Made by a program: the position numbers and the translations under genes. DNA of 64,000 nt from Oscillospiraceae bacterium (lineage in GTDB: Bacteria; Bacillota; Clostridia; Oscillospirales; Ruminococcaceae), in the NCBI GenBank assembly GCA_019424695.1, contig JAHYZA010000005.1, positions 1 to 64,000 on the forward strand, given 5' to 3'. This document shows, one piece after another, positions 43,250 through 53,580 of the stretch (the first letter of the stretch is position 1; every line of letters starts with the position of its first letter). Under the pieces are notes generated by a model. It was not told where the DNA came from. It saw only the letters and a list, made by a program, of their open reading frames with translations, and ran no database searches.

Positions 43250-45340
43250 TTGCAGCATAAACCTCGTTTCAGCGGTATCCTTGTGGTTGCCGTGCTCATG
43301 GTGTTGGTATTGTTCTTTGTCAGCCTGTCGCCGCTGCTGTCGGCCTCTGCTTCAAACCACATCAACTACTCTGAGATTTACTATTACTTTGAAAACCAGC
43401 AGGTCACTTCGTATCGTTTGGATATGGGGACCAACAAGCTGGAAATGTGGCTGAAGGAGGGGAAAATCCCCCTGCCGGAAGCGATGGCTCAAATAGAGGA
43501 CCAGGAAACCGGCGGTTTGCTCAACAACCTGGGGACCTCGGAGGAAGATGAGCTTCCGGCCAACGGCGGTACGGTGTACGTAGCGTACAAGCTGCCCTAT
43601 GGCGTAGACTTCAACACCGGAAAAATTTCCGACTTTGTGGACGCATACAATAAGGCAAACCCCGATGCGCCCATGGTTTTCGACTATGTTGCCGCCAAGA
43701 CCAGTATTCCGTGGCTGGAAATCATCTTCTACGTGGTGATGCTGGGCAGCCTTGGCATGTTGTTCATGTCTATGTACCGCGGCGGTGCCGGCGGCGGGAT
43801 TATGAACGTCGGCCGCGCCAAGGTCAAGGACCAGCAGGAAAATCAGCGCAAAGCTACGTTTGCGGATGTGGCAGGTGCCGATGAAGAAAAAGCAGAATTG
43901 CAGGAAGTGGTGGAGTTCCTTAAAGCCCCCGGCAAATTCAATTCCTTGGGCGCGCGAATTCCTCATGGTGTACTGCTGGTAGGCCCTCCGGGTACCGGCA
44001 AAACTTTGCTGGCCCGTGCCTGCGCCGGTGAAGCAGGCGTTCCGTTCTATGCCATTTCCGGCTCTGACTTCGTGGAAATGTACGTTGGTGTCGGTGCTTC
44101 CCGTGTGCGTGATTTGTTTGAAAAAGCCAAAAAGACCATGCCCTCGATCGTGTTCATCGACGAGATCGACGCGGTGGGCCGTCAGCGTGGTGCAGGTCTG
44201 GGCGGCGGTCACGATGAGCGGGAACAGACCCTCAACCAATTGCTGGTAGAAATGGATGGTTTCGATGCCAATGACGGTGTTATCGTCATGGCAGCCACCA
44301 ACCGTGCCGATATTCTGGACAAGGCGCTGCTGCGGCCGGGACGCTTTGACCGTCAGGTTTATGTCGGCTTGCCGGATGTCAAGGGCCGTGAGGAAATTCT
44401 CAAGGTCCATACCAAGAACAAACCGCTCGGGCCGGATGTCAGCCTGAAGACGATTGCCCGTTCTACGGCAGGATTCTCTGGCGCAGACCTTGAGAACCTT
44501 GTCAACGAGGCGGCTCTCCTGGCAGCCCGCCGCGGCAAAAAGGCCATCACCGAGCCGGAGATCGAAGAGGCTTCTGTGAAGGTCATGATGGGACCCGAGA
44601 AAAAGAGCCATGTGGTGACGGACGATGAGCGTCGTCTGGTCGCTTACCATGAGACCGGTCATGCGATTACCGGATATTTTGGCAAGCATCACGATCCCGT
44701 TCATCAGATCAGCATCATTTCTCGCGGCGGTGCCGGCGGGTATACGATGTATCTGCCGGAAAAGGACCCCAGTTATGTGACCAAGACCGCAATGTTTGAA
44801 AATATCGTTTCGCTGCTGGGCGGTCGTGTGGCCGAACAGCTGGTGCTGGATGATATTTCGACCGGCGCTTCCAGCGATTTGCAGCGTGCCACCGATACAG
44901 CCCGCGCGATGGTTACCCGGTATGGATTTTCCGAGCGTATGGGACCTGTTGTGTATGGCAGCGACCCGGAACAGACATTCCTGGGCCGCGATTTCGGGCA
45001 GGGGAAGGGCTATTCGGAAGCGATTGCATCGGAAATCGACAATGAGATCCGGGATATTGTGGATGAAGCATATGAAACGGCACGGCGGCTGCTGACGGAG
45101 CATATGACAGAGCTGCACAAGGTGGCCACCGTTTTGATGGAACGCGAGAAAATCAGCGGCAATGAGTTCAGAACGCTGATGGAAGGCGGAACATTGCCGC
45201 CGTTTGATCTGGGCAAGGGCGAGACAGCCAAGGCGGAACCGGCAACTTCCGCACCTGTCCAGACCCCTGAACAGGAAGAAGCCCCGAAACCTGAGACTGC
45301 TGCCGAGCCGGATGCAGACCGACCGGACGCCCAAGAGTAA
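43250..45340 (+). CDS. ftsH: ATP-dependent zinc metalloprotease FtsH
   Basis: This 696-residue protein has an N-terminal membrane helix, an extracytoplasmic loop and a second helix near residue 170. An AAA module follows, with Walker A GPPGTGKT (245-252), FIDEIDAVG and the second region of homology [20 protein letters not shown]. The zinc protease motif is HETGH (467-471). It degrades unassembled membrane and regulatory proteins. The start is TTG 43250, six bases after AGGAGTTG. The C-terminal tail is Pro/Glu/Ala-rich. The next gene, of unknown function, starts 17 bases later. Confidence 0.97.
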   Translation: MQHKPRFSGILVVAVLMVLVLFFVSLSPLLSASASNHINYSEIYYYFENQQVTSYRLDMGTNKLEMWLKEGKIPLPEAMAQIEDQETGGLLNNLGTSEEDELPANGGTVYVAYKLPYGVDFNTGKISDFVDAYNKANPDAPMVFDYVAAKTSIPWLEIIFYVVMLGSLGMLFMSMYRGGAGGGIMNVGRAKVKDQQENQRKATFADVAGADEEKAELQEVVEFLKAPGKFNSLGARIPHGVLLVGPPGTGKTLLARACAGEAGVPFYAISGSDFVEMYVGVGASRVRDLFEKAKKTMPSIVFIDEIDAVGRQRGAGLGGGHDEREQTLNQLLVEMDGFDANDGVIVMAATNRADILDKALLRPGRFDRQVYVGLPDVKGREEILKVHTKNKPLGPDVSLKTIARSTAGFSGADLENLVNEAALLAARRGKKAITEPEIEEASVKVMMGPEKKSHVVTDDERRLVAYHETGHAITGYFGKHHDPVHQISIISRGGAGGYTMYLPEKDPSYVTKTAMFENIVSLLGGRVAEQLVLDDISTGASSDLQRATDTARAMVTRYGFSERMGPVVYGSDPEQTFLGRDFGQGKGYSEAIASEIDNEIRDIVDEAYETARRLLTEHMTELHKVATVLMEREKISGNEFRTLMEGGTLPPFDLGKGETAKAEPATSAPVQTPEQEEAPKPETAAEPDADRPDAQE

Positions 45341-45357
45341 AAAGTAGGTGTTGGATC

Positions 45358-46440
45358 ATGGATCAGAATTTTTCCCTGATGGCGCAGTCCCGCGCCAATT
45401 ATTACACGGCCGGAAGCCCGGTCCAGTTTGTACGGGTTGAATTGCTGAAAGGCGATGTCACCGGTGAAGTTGCGGTGTGCCTGACATTCAAAAATGTGGG
45501 TACTGAACCGTTGACCGGTCTGGTGGTTCACTTCAAATGCAAGGATGCTGCCGGGCAGGTCCTGTGCGAAGACGATTTCTATTATGAGCAGCTCGACGCA
45601 CAGCCGGGCGATGTATTCGGCAGCGATGATGCCGTTTATGTCAGCGACACGCCGGTTTCCAGCGTGGAAGTGGAGCAGGATCGTGCGTTCCTGAATGGCC
45701 GTGGTGTAGACCTGCGCGGCTACAAGCGTGTTCGTCTGCAGATGCCCCGCGTGCTGCCCGCCTCCATTGCCAAGACGCTGCAGCAGCGTACCGGGAACAG
45801 CCAGCTGACCTGCGTGCCGCAGGATACGGAGTACGGCTGGTTCTGTGCCTGCGGTGCGTTCCATCCCAATGAGGAAAACTGCACATTCTGCTCAGAGTGC
45901 GGCGGTGATCGTGCCGGCATCAAGGCCACGCTGACCAGCATTCTGGAAGAGGCCCGCCGTGCGGCAGAGCGCCAGCAGCAGGAGATCAATTCTGTAGCAG
46001 ATAACGTTGCCCCGCAACGTGCCCCGGCCAACAACAATCCGGCGGCGACGGCGGCTGCAGCGCAGGCTGCCATCAATCAGACGGATGACGGATATGCCGA
46101 TGACGCGACGGCTACGTATGATCCGAAGGGATATGTGCAGGAGCAGGAGGACGACGAAGAAATGGAACGCGTCCGTCGCTATGCCCCCAAGGGCCGTCTG
46201 TTTGACGACGATGAGGATGACGACGAAGGCACCCAGATGTATGATACCGACGAACTCGACTATGAGGACGAGGAGGAAGAGCCTCGCGGGAAAAAGCGTG
46301 GTCGGTATGCCGATGACGATGAAGCCAGTGAAGACGATATTATGGCTGAGCGCATTATCCACTGGGCTCCGCCGATTACCGCTATCGTCTGTGCGTTGAT
46401 CATTGCGGTATCACTGATTTACCATTTCGTCATTGCGTAA
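45358..46440 (+). CDS. Unrecognised protein: zinc ribbon, acidic region and C-terminal membrane anchor
   Basis: I do not recognise this 360-residue protein. Residues 1-150 look like a beta-rich domain (VRVELLKGDVTGEVAVCLTFKNVG). Cysteines 163, 165, 175, 178 and 181 in CACGAFHPNEENCTFCSECG form a zinc-ribbon-like knuckle. A helix rich in Ala/Gln/Arg and a highly acidic stretch (residues about 245-330, runs of Asp/Glu) follow. A single C-terminal membrane helix (about 337-358) ends the protein, so it appears tail-anchored with the bulk in the cytoplasm. It directly follows ftsH and is last before a terminator, so it is likely in that operon. Confidence 0.8.
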   Translation: MDQNFSLMAQSRANYYTAGSPVQFVRVELLKGDVTGEVAVCLTFKNVGTEPLTGLVVHFKCKDAAGQVLCEDDFYYEQLDAQPGDVFGSDDAVYVSDTPVSSVEVEQDRAFLNGRGVDLRGYKRVRLQMPRVLPASIAKTLQQRTGNSQLTCVPQDTEYGWFCACGAFHPNEENCTFCSECGGDRAGIKATLTSILEEARRAAERQQQEINSVADNVAPQRAPANNNPAATAAAAQAAINQTDDGYADDATATYDPKGYVQEQEDDEEMERVRRYAPKGRLFDDDEDDDEGTQMYDTDELDYEDEEEEPRGKKRGRYADDDEASEDDIMAERIIHWAPPITAIVCALIIAVSLIYHFVIA

Positions 46441-46490
46441 CTGGAAAATCGGGTACATCCGTTCCCATCATTTTTCAAGTCAATAAAGAG

Positions 46491-46527
46491 ACCGCCGCTC
46501 CGAAAACCGGAGCGGCGGTTATTTTTT
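46491..46527. terminator. Bidirectional terminator after the ftsH operon
   Basis: ACCGCCGCTCCG (46491-46502) pairs with CGGAGCGGCGGT (46508-46519), followed by TATTTTTTATT. It also lies at the end of the convergent rluA-type gene. Confidence 0.9.
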
Positions 46528-47488
46528 ATTGTTCTGTCAGATGGTCAAACAGCTTTATGATTTCGGGATCGTCCAGCTTGATGACTCGTCCCGACAGATA
46601 TTGCAATGTGTTCTCTGCGGGAATCCGGCCGAAAGTCAAGCGCTGGGCACAAAGCGCCTGGGTTTTCAGACCGGTACGTTCATTCATTTTTCGATTGCCG
46701 TACTTAATGTCACCCAGAACAGGGTGCCCCAAATACGAAAGATGCGCGCGGATCTGATGTGTGCGACCTGTGATCAGGCCAATTCGGCACAACGCAAACG
46801 GCCCGGACTGGCGGATAACCGTAACATCGGTAATGATCTGCTTGTAACCATCTCCCGCGCGGGCGTGAATACGGACCTTGTTGTTCTTTTCGCTGTGCTG
46901 TAACCAGGCTATATGACGCCCGGCCGGAGGTGTTCCGACGGTGATGGTCAGATACTCTTTTTTCATCAGATCGGTGCGGATGATTTCGTTGATATCCCGC
47001 AAGGCGGGATAGGTTTTGGCCGCCAGAACCAATCCCTCGGTGCCACGGTCAAGGCGGTTGCAAAGAGCCGGGGCAAAGCGTTGTTCCGCGTGGGGATCGT
47101 ATTCGCCTTTTTCTTCCAGATAGGCAGCAAAGGCGTCCACCAGGTTGGGGTCACCGGTCCGGTCACTGTGGCAAAGCAAATGCGGCGGTTTGTATAGAAC
47201 GGCAAAGTTCTCATCCTCATAGATGATGGTGACGGAAGGCTGTTTGCGCGGCCGCTTGGGCCTGGCGGCCACCTGACCGGCAGGAAAAAACTCGTCATTG
47301 ATATAAAGCTCGATCAAATCACCGGCACAAAGCCTTGTATCAGGCTCGGCTCTCTTTCCGTTGACTTTGATACGCTTGTTGCGAAAAGCCTTGTACATCA
47401 TGCTGCGCGGTAACTGCTGTGTCACACTCTCCACAAAGCGGCTCAGGCGTACACCGTTTTCGTTGGGGCCTGCGGTAAAACTTTTCAT
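46526..47488 (-). CDS. RluA-family pseudouridine synthase
   Basis: This 320-residue protein has an N-terminal S4-like RNA-binding segment (MMYKAFRNKRIKVNGKRAEPDTRL). The catalytic core is IYEDENFAVLYKPPHLLCHSD, with CNRLDRGTEGLVLAAKT containing the catalytic Asp, KKEYLTITVG and the late motif LITGRTHQIRAHLSYLGHPVLGDIKYG. It converts uridine to pseudouridine in rRNA or tRNA; the exact site (RluC/RluD-like) is not readable. The start at 47488 (MKSFTAGPNENG) follows GCGAGGA; the longer open frame upstream runs antisense into radC and is not used. Confidence 0.92.
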   Translation of the reverse strand: MKSFTAGPNENGVRLSRFVESVTQQLPRSMMYKAFRNKRIKVNGKRAEPDTRLCAGDLIELYINDEFFPAGQVAARPKRPRKQPSVTIIYEDENFAVLYKPPHLLCHSDRTGDPNLVDAFAAYLEEKGEYDPHAEQRFAPALCNRLDRGTEGLVLAAKTYPALRDINEIIRTDLMKKEYLTITVGTPPAGRHIAWLQHSEKNNKVRIHARAGDGYKQIITDVTVIRQSGPFALCRIGLITGRTHQIRAHLSYLGHPVLGDIKYGNRKMNERTGLKTQALCAQRLTFGRIPAENTLQYLSGRVIKLDDPEIIKLFDHLTEQ

Positions 47489-47515
47489 GCAATCCTCGCT
47501 TACTAAATTCACTCT

Positions 47516-47543
47516 TTGCAAATTGTTTTTTACAGTATATAAT
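47516..47543 (+). promoter_or_regulatory. Promoter of radC
   Basis: TTGCAA (47516-47521) and TATAAT (47538-47543) have a 16-base spacer, about 45 bases before the radC start. Confidence 0.7.
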
Positions 47544-47562
47544 AAAATGAAACAAAGGTAAA
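47534..47562 (-). promoter_or_regulatory. Promoter of the rluA-type gene
   Basis: On the - strand TTTACC (47562-47557) and TATACT (47539-47534) have a 17-base spacer. Its -10 overlaps the -10 of the radC promoter. Confidence 0.5.
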
Positions 47563-47588
47563 GTGGAAAGCCAAAAGGATGTGGAAGC

Positions 47589-48323
47589 ATGGACCAAAAC
47601 AAGGAGCGTCCGCTGCACGAAAACCACCGGGCACGTATGCAGGCGCGGGTGGATCGTGACGGACTGGACAGTTTGGCCGAGCACGAAGCACTGGAATATC
47701 TTCTCTTTTTGGCAATACCGCGCAAAGATACCAACGAACTGGCACACCGTCTGATCCAGCATTTCGGAAGTTTTTGCAAAGTGATGGAAGCAGATCCCGG
47801 GGAACTGATGCGGGTGGATGGAATCGGTGCCAAGAGTGCACGGGTGATTTCTACCGTGATGGCATTCAGCCGCTATTACGAATTGAAAAAGAGGAAGCAA
47901 CGTGTGGCACTTGACCGTGCAGAGGCCGCGGTGGAGTATGTAAAACCGTTGTTCTTGGGATTGCAAAATGAACTGCTTTACCTGATTCTGCTGGATGACA
48001 AGTGCCGCCCGGTCCGGGACCTGCGGATCGCGGAAGGCGTGCCGAATCGGGTGCATATTGATACGCGCAAGCTGCTGCGCGATGTGGCTCGCACCGACGC
48101 AACCTGCGGCATTCTGGCTCACAACCACCCAACGGGATTGGCAGTGCCCAGCGAAGCGGATCTGATTTCTACCATCGGCATTATGAGAGCGCTGGCCCCC
48201 TTGGGTGTCAGTGTGATCGATCACATCATTGTGGCGGGGGAAGATTCCTGCTCCATGCGGGAACGTGGCTGCTTGCCGGAGTATCGCGGCAATAACGATA
48301 TATTAAACGCATCGAGTAAGTGA
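47589..48323 (+). CDS. radC: RadC/JAMM domain protein
   Basis: This 244-residue protein has an N-terminal helix-hairpin-helix region (VMEADPGELMRVDGIGAKSARVI) and a C-terminal JAMM metalloprotease-like domain. The metal motif is HNHPTGLAVPSEAD (His178, His180, Asp191). Despite its name, the cellular role of RadC is unsettled; links to DNA repair and competence have been proposed. Its own promoter and terminator make it monocistronic. It is divergent from the rluA-type gene. Confidence 0.93.
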   Translation: MDQNKERPLHENHRARMQARVDRDGLDSLAEHEALEYLLFLAIPRKDTNELAHRLIQHFGSFCKVMEADPGELMRVDGIGAKSARVISTVMAFSRYYELKKRKQRVALDRAEAAVEYVKPLFLGLQNELLYLILLDDKCRPVRDLRIAEGVPNRVHIDTRKLLRDVARTDATCGILAHNHPTGLAVPSEADLISTIGIMRALAPLGVSVIDHIIVAGEDSCSMRERGCLPEYRGNNDILNASSK

Positions 48324-48330
48324 TGCTCCA

Positions 48331-48367
48331 GCACTCTGCTGCCTGCAGGCGGCAGGGTGCATTTTTT
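48331..48367 (+). terminator. Terminator of radC
   Basis: A long stem with G-U pairs (GCACTCTGCTGCC with GGCGGCAGGGTGC) and a TGCA loop is followed by six T residues. Confidence 0.88.
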
Positions 48368-48400
48368 GCAGGAGATTACACAAAATGTGGTTGCAGGGAC

Positions 48401-48429
48401 TTTACTTATAAAAATGCCTATGCTATAAT
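48401..48429 (+). promoter_or_regulatory. Promoter of uvrBA
   Basis: TTTACT (48401-48406) and TATAAT (48424-48429) have a 17-base spacer. An imperfect inverted repeat lies just downstream at 48431-48455. Confidence 0.65.
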
Positions 48430-48430
48430 C

Positions 48431-48455
48431 TGTTTACAACAAAACGTTGTTAACA
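48431..48455. promoter_or_regulatory. Candidate operator at the uvrBA start
   Basis: TGTTTACAAC and GTTGTTAACA form a 9/10 inverted repeat around AAAAC, covering the predicted transcription start. A DNA-damage repressor such as LexA is possible, but it does not match the Bacillus box (CGAAC-N4-GTTCG). Confidence 0.45.
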
Positions 48456-48470
48456 TAAGAGAGGTTTGTT

Positions 48471-50510
48471 ATGGATGAAGTTTTCCATCTGAAGGCTCCC
48501 TTTCAGCCCACCGGCGACCAACCACAGGCCATTGAGGCTCTGGTACAGGGAATCGAGGAAGGGGATGACGCGCAGACGCTTCTGGGCGTTACCGGTTCCG
48601 GCAAAACTTTTACGATGGCCAATATTATCGCCCGCTGCAATCGTCCTACGCTGATTCTGGAACCAAACAAGACCTTGGCCAGTCAGATCTGCACCGAGAT
48701 GCGCAGCTTTTTCCCGGATGACGCGGTGGAATACTTTGTGTCTTACTACGATTATTATCAGCCGGAGGCGTATATTCCTTCGACGGATACCTATATCGAA
48801 AAGGACAGCGCGATCAACGATGAGATCGACCGGCTGCGCCATTCTGCCACGGCAGCTTTGTCGGAACAGCGCAACGTCATCATTGTGGCCAGCGTATCCT
48901 GCATCTACTCTTTGGGCGACCCCATCGATTACCGGAGTATGGTCATCAGCCTGCGTCCCGGCATGCAGATCGAGCGGGATGAACTTTGCAACCGACTTGT
49001 CAAATTGCAGTATGAGCGCAACGACATGAACTTTATCCGTAATAAGTTCCGTGTTAAAGGCGATACAGTGGACATCCATCTTGCCTATAACGATGAGTAT
49101 GCCATCCGGGTAGAGTTCTTCGGCGATGAAGTGGACCGCATCATCGAATTCGACCCACTTACGGGCGAACATAAAAATGTGGTGCGCCACGTGGCGATTT
49201 TCCCGGCCAGCCATTATATTGTGGGGCCGGAAAAGATGAAAGAGGGCCTTGCCAAGATCGCGGTCGAGATGGAGGAGCAGGTCAAGAAGTTTACAGCGGA
49301 AGGAAAATTGCTGGAAGCCCAGCGGATTCAGCAGCGGACCAACTATGACATGGAGATGCTGCAGGAAGTCGGTATGTGCAAGGGAATTGAAAACTATTCG
49401 GCGGTTTTGTCCGGCCGCGCGCCGGGGTCGACGCCGACCACCTTGCTGGATTATTTTCCGGATGATTTCCTGTTGATGGTGGACGAAAGCCATGTGATGC
49501 TTCCGCAGATTCGGGGCATGTACGGCGGAGACTACAGCCGGAAAAAGACATTGGTGGAGTATGGCTTCCGGTTGCCGTCAGCCTTTGACAACCGCCCGCT
49601 TCGGTTTGAGGAATTTGAAAAGAAGGTACACCAGAAGATTTTTGTGTCGGCCACGCCGGGGGAATATGAACGTCAGCATTCCAGCCGTGTGGCGGAGCAG
49701 GTCATCCGTCCGACAGGTCTGCTGGACCCGCTGATTATGGTACGCCCCGTGGAAGGCCAGATCGAGGATCTGCTCGGGGAGATCCGCCAGCGCATCGACC
49801 GTGGCGAGCGGGCGCTGGTCACTACGCTGACCGTTAAAATGGCGGAAGACCTGACCGATTACCTTGAGGAACACGGCGTCAAAACCAAATATATGCACCA
49901 TGAGGTGGACACCTTTGAACGCATGGAGATCATCAAAGATTTGCGTGTGGGCGCTATTGATGTCATTGTCGGTATCAACCTGCTGCGAGAAGGACTGGAT
50001 CTTCCGGAAGTTTCGCTTATCGCCATTCTGGATGCAGACAAGGAGGGATTCCTGCGCAGCGAAACAAGCCTGATTCAGACGATTGGCCGTGCGGCTCGCA
50101 ATGCCAATGGTGTGGTATTAATGTATGCCGATGAGATCACCCCCAGCATGGAGCGCGCCATCATGGAGACGGAGCGCCGCCGTGCCATTCAGGATGAATA
50201 CAACCAGGAACATGGCATCACGCCGAAAACCATCGTGAAAGCCATCGGAGATGGGCTGGAAATCAGCATGAGCGAGGAAAACAAGCGGATGCGGCAACAC
50301 CGCATGAGCCGTGCCGAACGCCAGCAGACCATCGAACGGTTGACAAAGGAAATGAAAGAAGCTGCACGGTTGCTGCAGTTTGAGCTGGCGGCGCAGCTGC
50401 GCGATGAAATTGCCCGTCTGGAACGGGGAGAAGACCCGACAGCAGCGGACACAAGTGAGCGGAAAGCGGCAGCCAAGACGAGAAAGGGCAGGAGGAAATA
50501 TAAAAATTGA
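48471..50510 (+). CDS. uvrB: Excinuclease ABC subunit B
   Basis: This 679-residue protein starts with [18 protein letters not shown] and has Walker [11 protein letters not shown]. The damage-probing beta-hairpin region is [42 protein letters not shown] and [26 protein letters not shown] follow. The C-terminal UvrC-binding domain ([28 protein letters not shown]) is complete. It verifies damage during nucleotide excision repair. AGAGAGG precedes the ATG. Its stop overlaps the TTG start of uvrA by four bases. Confidence 0.98.
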   Translation: MDEVFHLKAPFQPTGDQPQAIEALVQGIEEGDDAQTLLGVTGSGKTFTMANIIARCNRPTLILEPNKTLASQICTEMRSFFPDDAVEYFVSYYDYYQPEAYIPSTDTYIEKDSAINDEIDRLRHSATAALSEQRNVIIVASVSCIYSLGDPIDYRSMVISLRPGMQIERDELCNRLVKLQYERNDMNFIRNKFRVKGDTVDIHLAYNDEYAIRVEFFGDEVDRIIEFDPLTGEHKNVVRHVAIFPASHYIVGPEKMKEGLAKIAVEMEEQVKKFTAEGKLLEAQRIQQRTNYDMEMLQEVGMCKGIENYSAVLSGRAPGSTPTTLLDYFPDDFLLMVDESHVMLPQIRGMYGGDYSRKKTLVEYGFRLPSAFDNRPLRFEEFEKKVHQKIFVSATPGEYERQHSSRVAEQVIRPTGLLDPLIMVRPVEGQIEDLLGEIRQRIDRGERALVTTLTVKMAEDLTDYLEEHGVKTKYMHHEVDTFERMEIIKDLRVGAIDVIVGINLLREGLDLPEVSLIAILDADKEGFLRSETSLIQTIGRAARNANGVVLMYADEITPSMERAIMETERRRAIQDEYNQEHGITPKTIVKAIGDGLEISMSEENKRMRQHRMSRAERQQTIERLTKEMKEAARLLQFELAAQLRDEIARLERGEDPTAADTSERKAAAKTRKGRRKYKN

Positions 50511-53407
50511 ATACTGCACCGAAAGAAACCAAACGAAAATCCAAAATCCAGATTGACCCCAACAACCGCATTGTGATTAAGGGCGCGCGGGAACACAATC
50601 TGAAAAATGTGAATCTGGAACTTCCGCGCAACAAACTGATTGTCATGACAGGGTTGTCCGGTTCCGGTAAGTCCAGCCTGGCGTTCGATACGATCTTTGC
50701 GGACGGGCAGCGCCGGTATATGGAAAGTCTGTCGAGCTATGCGCGGCAGTTCCTGGGACAGATGGAGAAGCCTGATGTGGATGAGATCACGGGCCTGTCT
50801 CCGGCTATTTCCATCGATCAGAAAACGACCAGCCATAACCCTCGTTCGACCGTGGGCACCGTGACGGAAATTTATGATTATCTTCGTCTGATGTATGCGC
50901 GTATCGGTGTGCCGCATTGCCCGATCTGTGGCCGTGAGATCACCCAGCAAACCATTGACGAAATGGTAGACGAAGTCATGAAGCTGCCCGAACGTACACG
51001 GTTCCAGGTGCTGGCTCCGGTAGTGCGCGGCCGCAAGGGTACCCAGGCAAAAGAACTGGATGCGGCGCGCCGGGCCGGTTTCGCCCGTGTGCGGATCGAC
51101 GGCAATATGTACGATCTCAGCGAAGAGATCAGCCTGGAGAAAAACATCAAGCACACGGTGGAAATCGTGGTGGACCGCCTTGTCATCAACGATACGGTGC
51201 GCGGACGCCTGGCGGATTCCATCGAAACCGCTTTGGCCCAGACCGGTGGTCTGGTTGTGGTGGACGTGATCGGCGGTGAGCCGATGATGTTCAGCCAGAG
51301 CTACGCCTGCCCGGAACATGGCGTCTCGGTGGAGGAACTGACGCCGCGGATGTTCAGTTTCAATAATCCCTTTGGCGCCTGTGAAAAGTGCACCGGCCTG
51401 GGCACCTTCATGAAGGTGGACCCGGCGCGGGTGATTCCCGACAAGCGCAAATCCATCCGGGAAAGTGCCATCAAGGCCAGTGGCTGGTATTATGCCGAAG
51501 GCTCGATTTCCGAGATGACCTATACCGCACTTGGCAAGCGGTATGGCTTTACACTGGATACGCCCATCAAGGATTTCAGCAAAGAAGCGCTGCATGCCCT
51601 GCTGTACGGTACCGGTGAAGAACGTATTGAGATGCAGCGGGAGAGTATGTTCGGCTCTGGAACCTACTACAACCAGTTTGAGGGGATCATCCCCAATCTC
51701 GAACGTCGTTTCCGGGAAACCAGCAGCGAATGGGTCAAAGAAGAAATTGCACAGGTCATGTCTAATGAAGAGTGCCCTGCCTGCCATGGACGGCGCCTGA
51801 AGCCGACGAGTCTGGCGGTCACAGTGGGAGGCATCAATATTGCCGATTTCTGTGACAAGAGCGTCAGCGAGGAACTGGAATTCATCAGGACGGCAAAGGT
51901 CAGCGAGCGGGACGAAATGATCGGCGCGCCCATCTTCAAAGAAGTCAAAGAGCGCCTGGGCTTCCTGGAAAGTGTGGGCCTCGGGTATTTGACACTCTCC
52001 CGTGGGGCTGCCTCACTGTCCGGCGGCGAGAGCCAGCGCATTCGTCTTGCCACCCAGATCGGCAGCGCCCTTACCGGTGTACTGTATGTGCTGGACGAAC
52101 CGAGCATCGGCTTGCATCAACGGGACAATGATAAACTGATTGCAACGATGAAGCGCCTTCGGGATCTGGGCAACACCCTGATCGTTGTGGAGCACGACGA
52201 AGATACCATGCGGCAGGCGGACTATATCGTGGATGTAGGCCCCGGCGCCGGTGTGCATGGCGGCGAAATTGTTGCAGCCGGCAGTGTGGCTGACATCTGC
52301 AAGGTCAAACGCAGTGTGACCGGCGCCTATCTGTCCGGTCGCAAGTTTGTGGAGGTGCCGGAAACTCGCCGGGAAGGAAACGGCAAGTTCCTGCGCGTCG
52401 TCAAGGCACATGAGAATAACCTGCAGAATATCACGGTGGACTTCCCACTGGGCAAGATGATCTGCGTCACAGGCGTTTCCGGTTCCGGTAAATCCACGCT
52501 GATCAACGAGATTCTGTACAAAACATTGGCGGCTGCACTGAACGGCGCCCGCAGCCGTCCGGGACAGTGTGAGGAAGTACAGGGCATGGAATGGGTGGAC
52601 AAGGTCATCGGCATCGACCAGTCTCCCATTGGACGCACACCGCGCTCCAATCCAGCCACCTATACCGGTGTATTCAGTGATATTCGTGCTCTGTTTGCCA
52701 GTACGCAGGATGCCAAAATGCGAGGCTATGGCCCGGGACGTTTCAGCTTCAATGTCAAGGGAGGCCGCTGTGAAGCCTGCGAGGGTGGCGGTATTCTGCA
52801 GATCGAGATGCATTTCCTGCCGGATATCTACGTGCCCTGCGATGTCTGCAAAGGCAAGCGGTACAACCGGGAAACGCTGGAAGTTAAGTACAAAGATAAA
52901 AATATTTCCGATGTATTGGATATGACGGTGGAGGAAGCCTGCAACTTCTTTGCCAATATCCCCAAGATCGCCCGCAAGCTGCAGACCTTGCAGGAAGTAG
53001 GACTTGGCTATATCCAGCTAGGCCAGGCAGCCACCACCCTTTCGGGTGGTGAGGCACAGCGCGTCAAGCTGGCCAATGAGCTGGCACGCCGCGGTACCGG
53101 GCAGACGGTGTATATCCTGGATGAACCCACCACCGGTCTGCATGTGGCGGATGTGCACCGCCTGGTGAAAGTGCTGGACAAGCTGGTAGACGCCGGCAAT
53201 ACGGTCATTGTGATCGAGCACAATCTGGACGTTATCAAACGTGCCGACTATATCATTGATCTTGGACCGGAAGGCGGCAGCGGCGGCGGCCGCATTGTGG
53301 CTACAGGTACCCCGGAGGAAGTGGCGGAAAATCCCAATTCCTTCACGGGACGGTATCTGAAGCCGATGCTGGAGCGGGCCAGACAGCTGCAGAAAAAAGA
53401 ACAGTAA
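50507..53407 (+). CDS. uvrA: Excinuclease ABC subunit A
   Basis: This 966-residue protein has two ABC ATPase modules: [14 protein letters not shown] early, [15 protein letters not shown] later, with signatures LSGGESQRI and [11 protein letters not shown]. Zinc-binding cysteines are visible as CPICGRE, CPEH...CEKC and CEACEGGG...CDVCKGKRY. UvrA scans DNA for damage and loads UvrB. The start codon is TTG 50507, 11 bases after AGGAGG, overlapping the uvrB stop (TTGA). A terminator follows. Confidence 0.98.
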   Translation: MNTAPKETKRKSKIQIDPNNRIVIKGAREHNLKNVNLELPRNKLIVMTGLSGSGKSSLAFDTIFADGQRRYMESLSSYARQFLGQMEKPDVDEITGLSPAISIDQKTTSHNPRSTVGTVTEIYDYLRLMYARIGVPHCPICGREITQQTIDEMVDEVMKLPERTRFQVLAPVVRGRKGTQAKELDAARRAGFARVRIDGNMYDLSEEISLEKNIKHTVEIVVDRLVINDTVRGRLADSIETALAQTGGLVVVDVIGGEPMMFSQSYACPEHGVSVEELTPRMFSFNNPFGACEKCTGLGTFMKVDPARVIPDKRKSIRESAIKASGWYYAEGSISEMTYTALGKRYGFTLDTPIKDFSKEALHALLYGTGEERIEMQRESMFGSGTYYNQFEGIIPNLERRFRETSSEWVKEEIAQVMSNEECPACHGRRLKPTSLAVTVGGINIADFCDKSVSEELEFIRTAKVSERDEMIGAPIFKEVKERLGFLESVGLGYLTLSRGAASLSGGESQRIRLATQIGSALTGVLYVLDEPSIGLHQRDNDKLIATMKRLRDLGNTLIVVEHDEDTMRQADYIVDVGPGAGVHGGEIVAAGSVADICKVKRSVTGAYLSGRKFVEVPETRREGNGKFLRVVKAHENNLQNITVDFPLGKMICVTGVSGSGKSTLINEILYKTLAAALNGARSRPGQCEEVQGMEWVDKVIGIDQSPIGRTPRSNPATYTGVFSDIRALFASTQDAKMRGYGPGRFSFNVKGGRCEACEGGGILQIEMHFLPDIYVPCDVCKGKRYNRETLEVKYKDKNISDVLDMTVEEACNFFANIPKIARKLQTLQEVGLGYIQLGQAATTLSGGEAQRVKLANELARRGTGQTVYILDEPTTGLHVADVHRLVKVLDKLVDAGNTVIVIEHNLDVIKRADYIIDLGPEGGSGGGRIVATGTPEEVAENPNSFTGRYLKPMLERARQLQKKEQ

Positions 53408-53411
53408 GAGC

Positions 53412-53446
53412 CGGGGGCATCCATGGAAAGGATGCCCCCGTTTTTT
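53412..53446 (+). terminator. Terminator of uvrBA
   Basis: CGGGGGCATCC (53412-53422) pairs with GGATGCCCCCG (53430-53440), followed by six T residues. Confidence 0.92.
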
Positions 53447-53509
53447 ATGGAGTTTTGGCAGAGACAACCACAGGATAGCGTATGCTGCGCAAAAAAGAGA
53501 AACAACCGC

Positions 53510-53538
53510 TTGTACTTTTCCCGGCAATTTGCTATACT
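53510..53538 (+). promoter_or_regulatory. Promoter of miaB-ylbF-mutSL-miaA
   Basis: TTGTAC (53510-53515) and TATACT (53533-53538) have a 17-base spacer, 42 bases before the miaB start. No other promoter was seen until after mutL. Confidence 0.65.
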
Positions 53539-53580
53539 ATTACGGTATATTGGATTTGTGTGCCCTTAAGGAGAATTCAC

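Noticed and set aside
46007..46399. Small Arg/Met-rich open frame inside the zinc-ribbon gene
   Set aside because: It is a frame shift of the acidic GA-rich codons of the real gene; there is no start signal.
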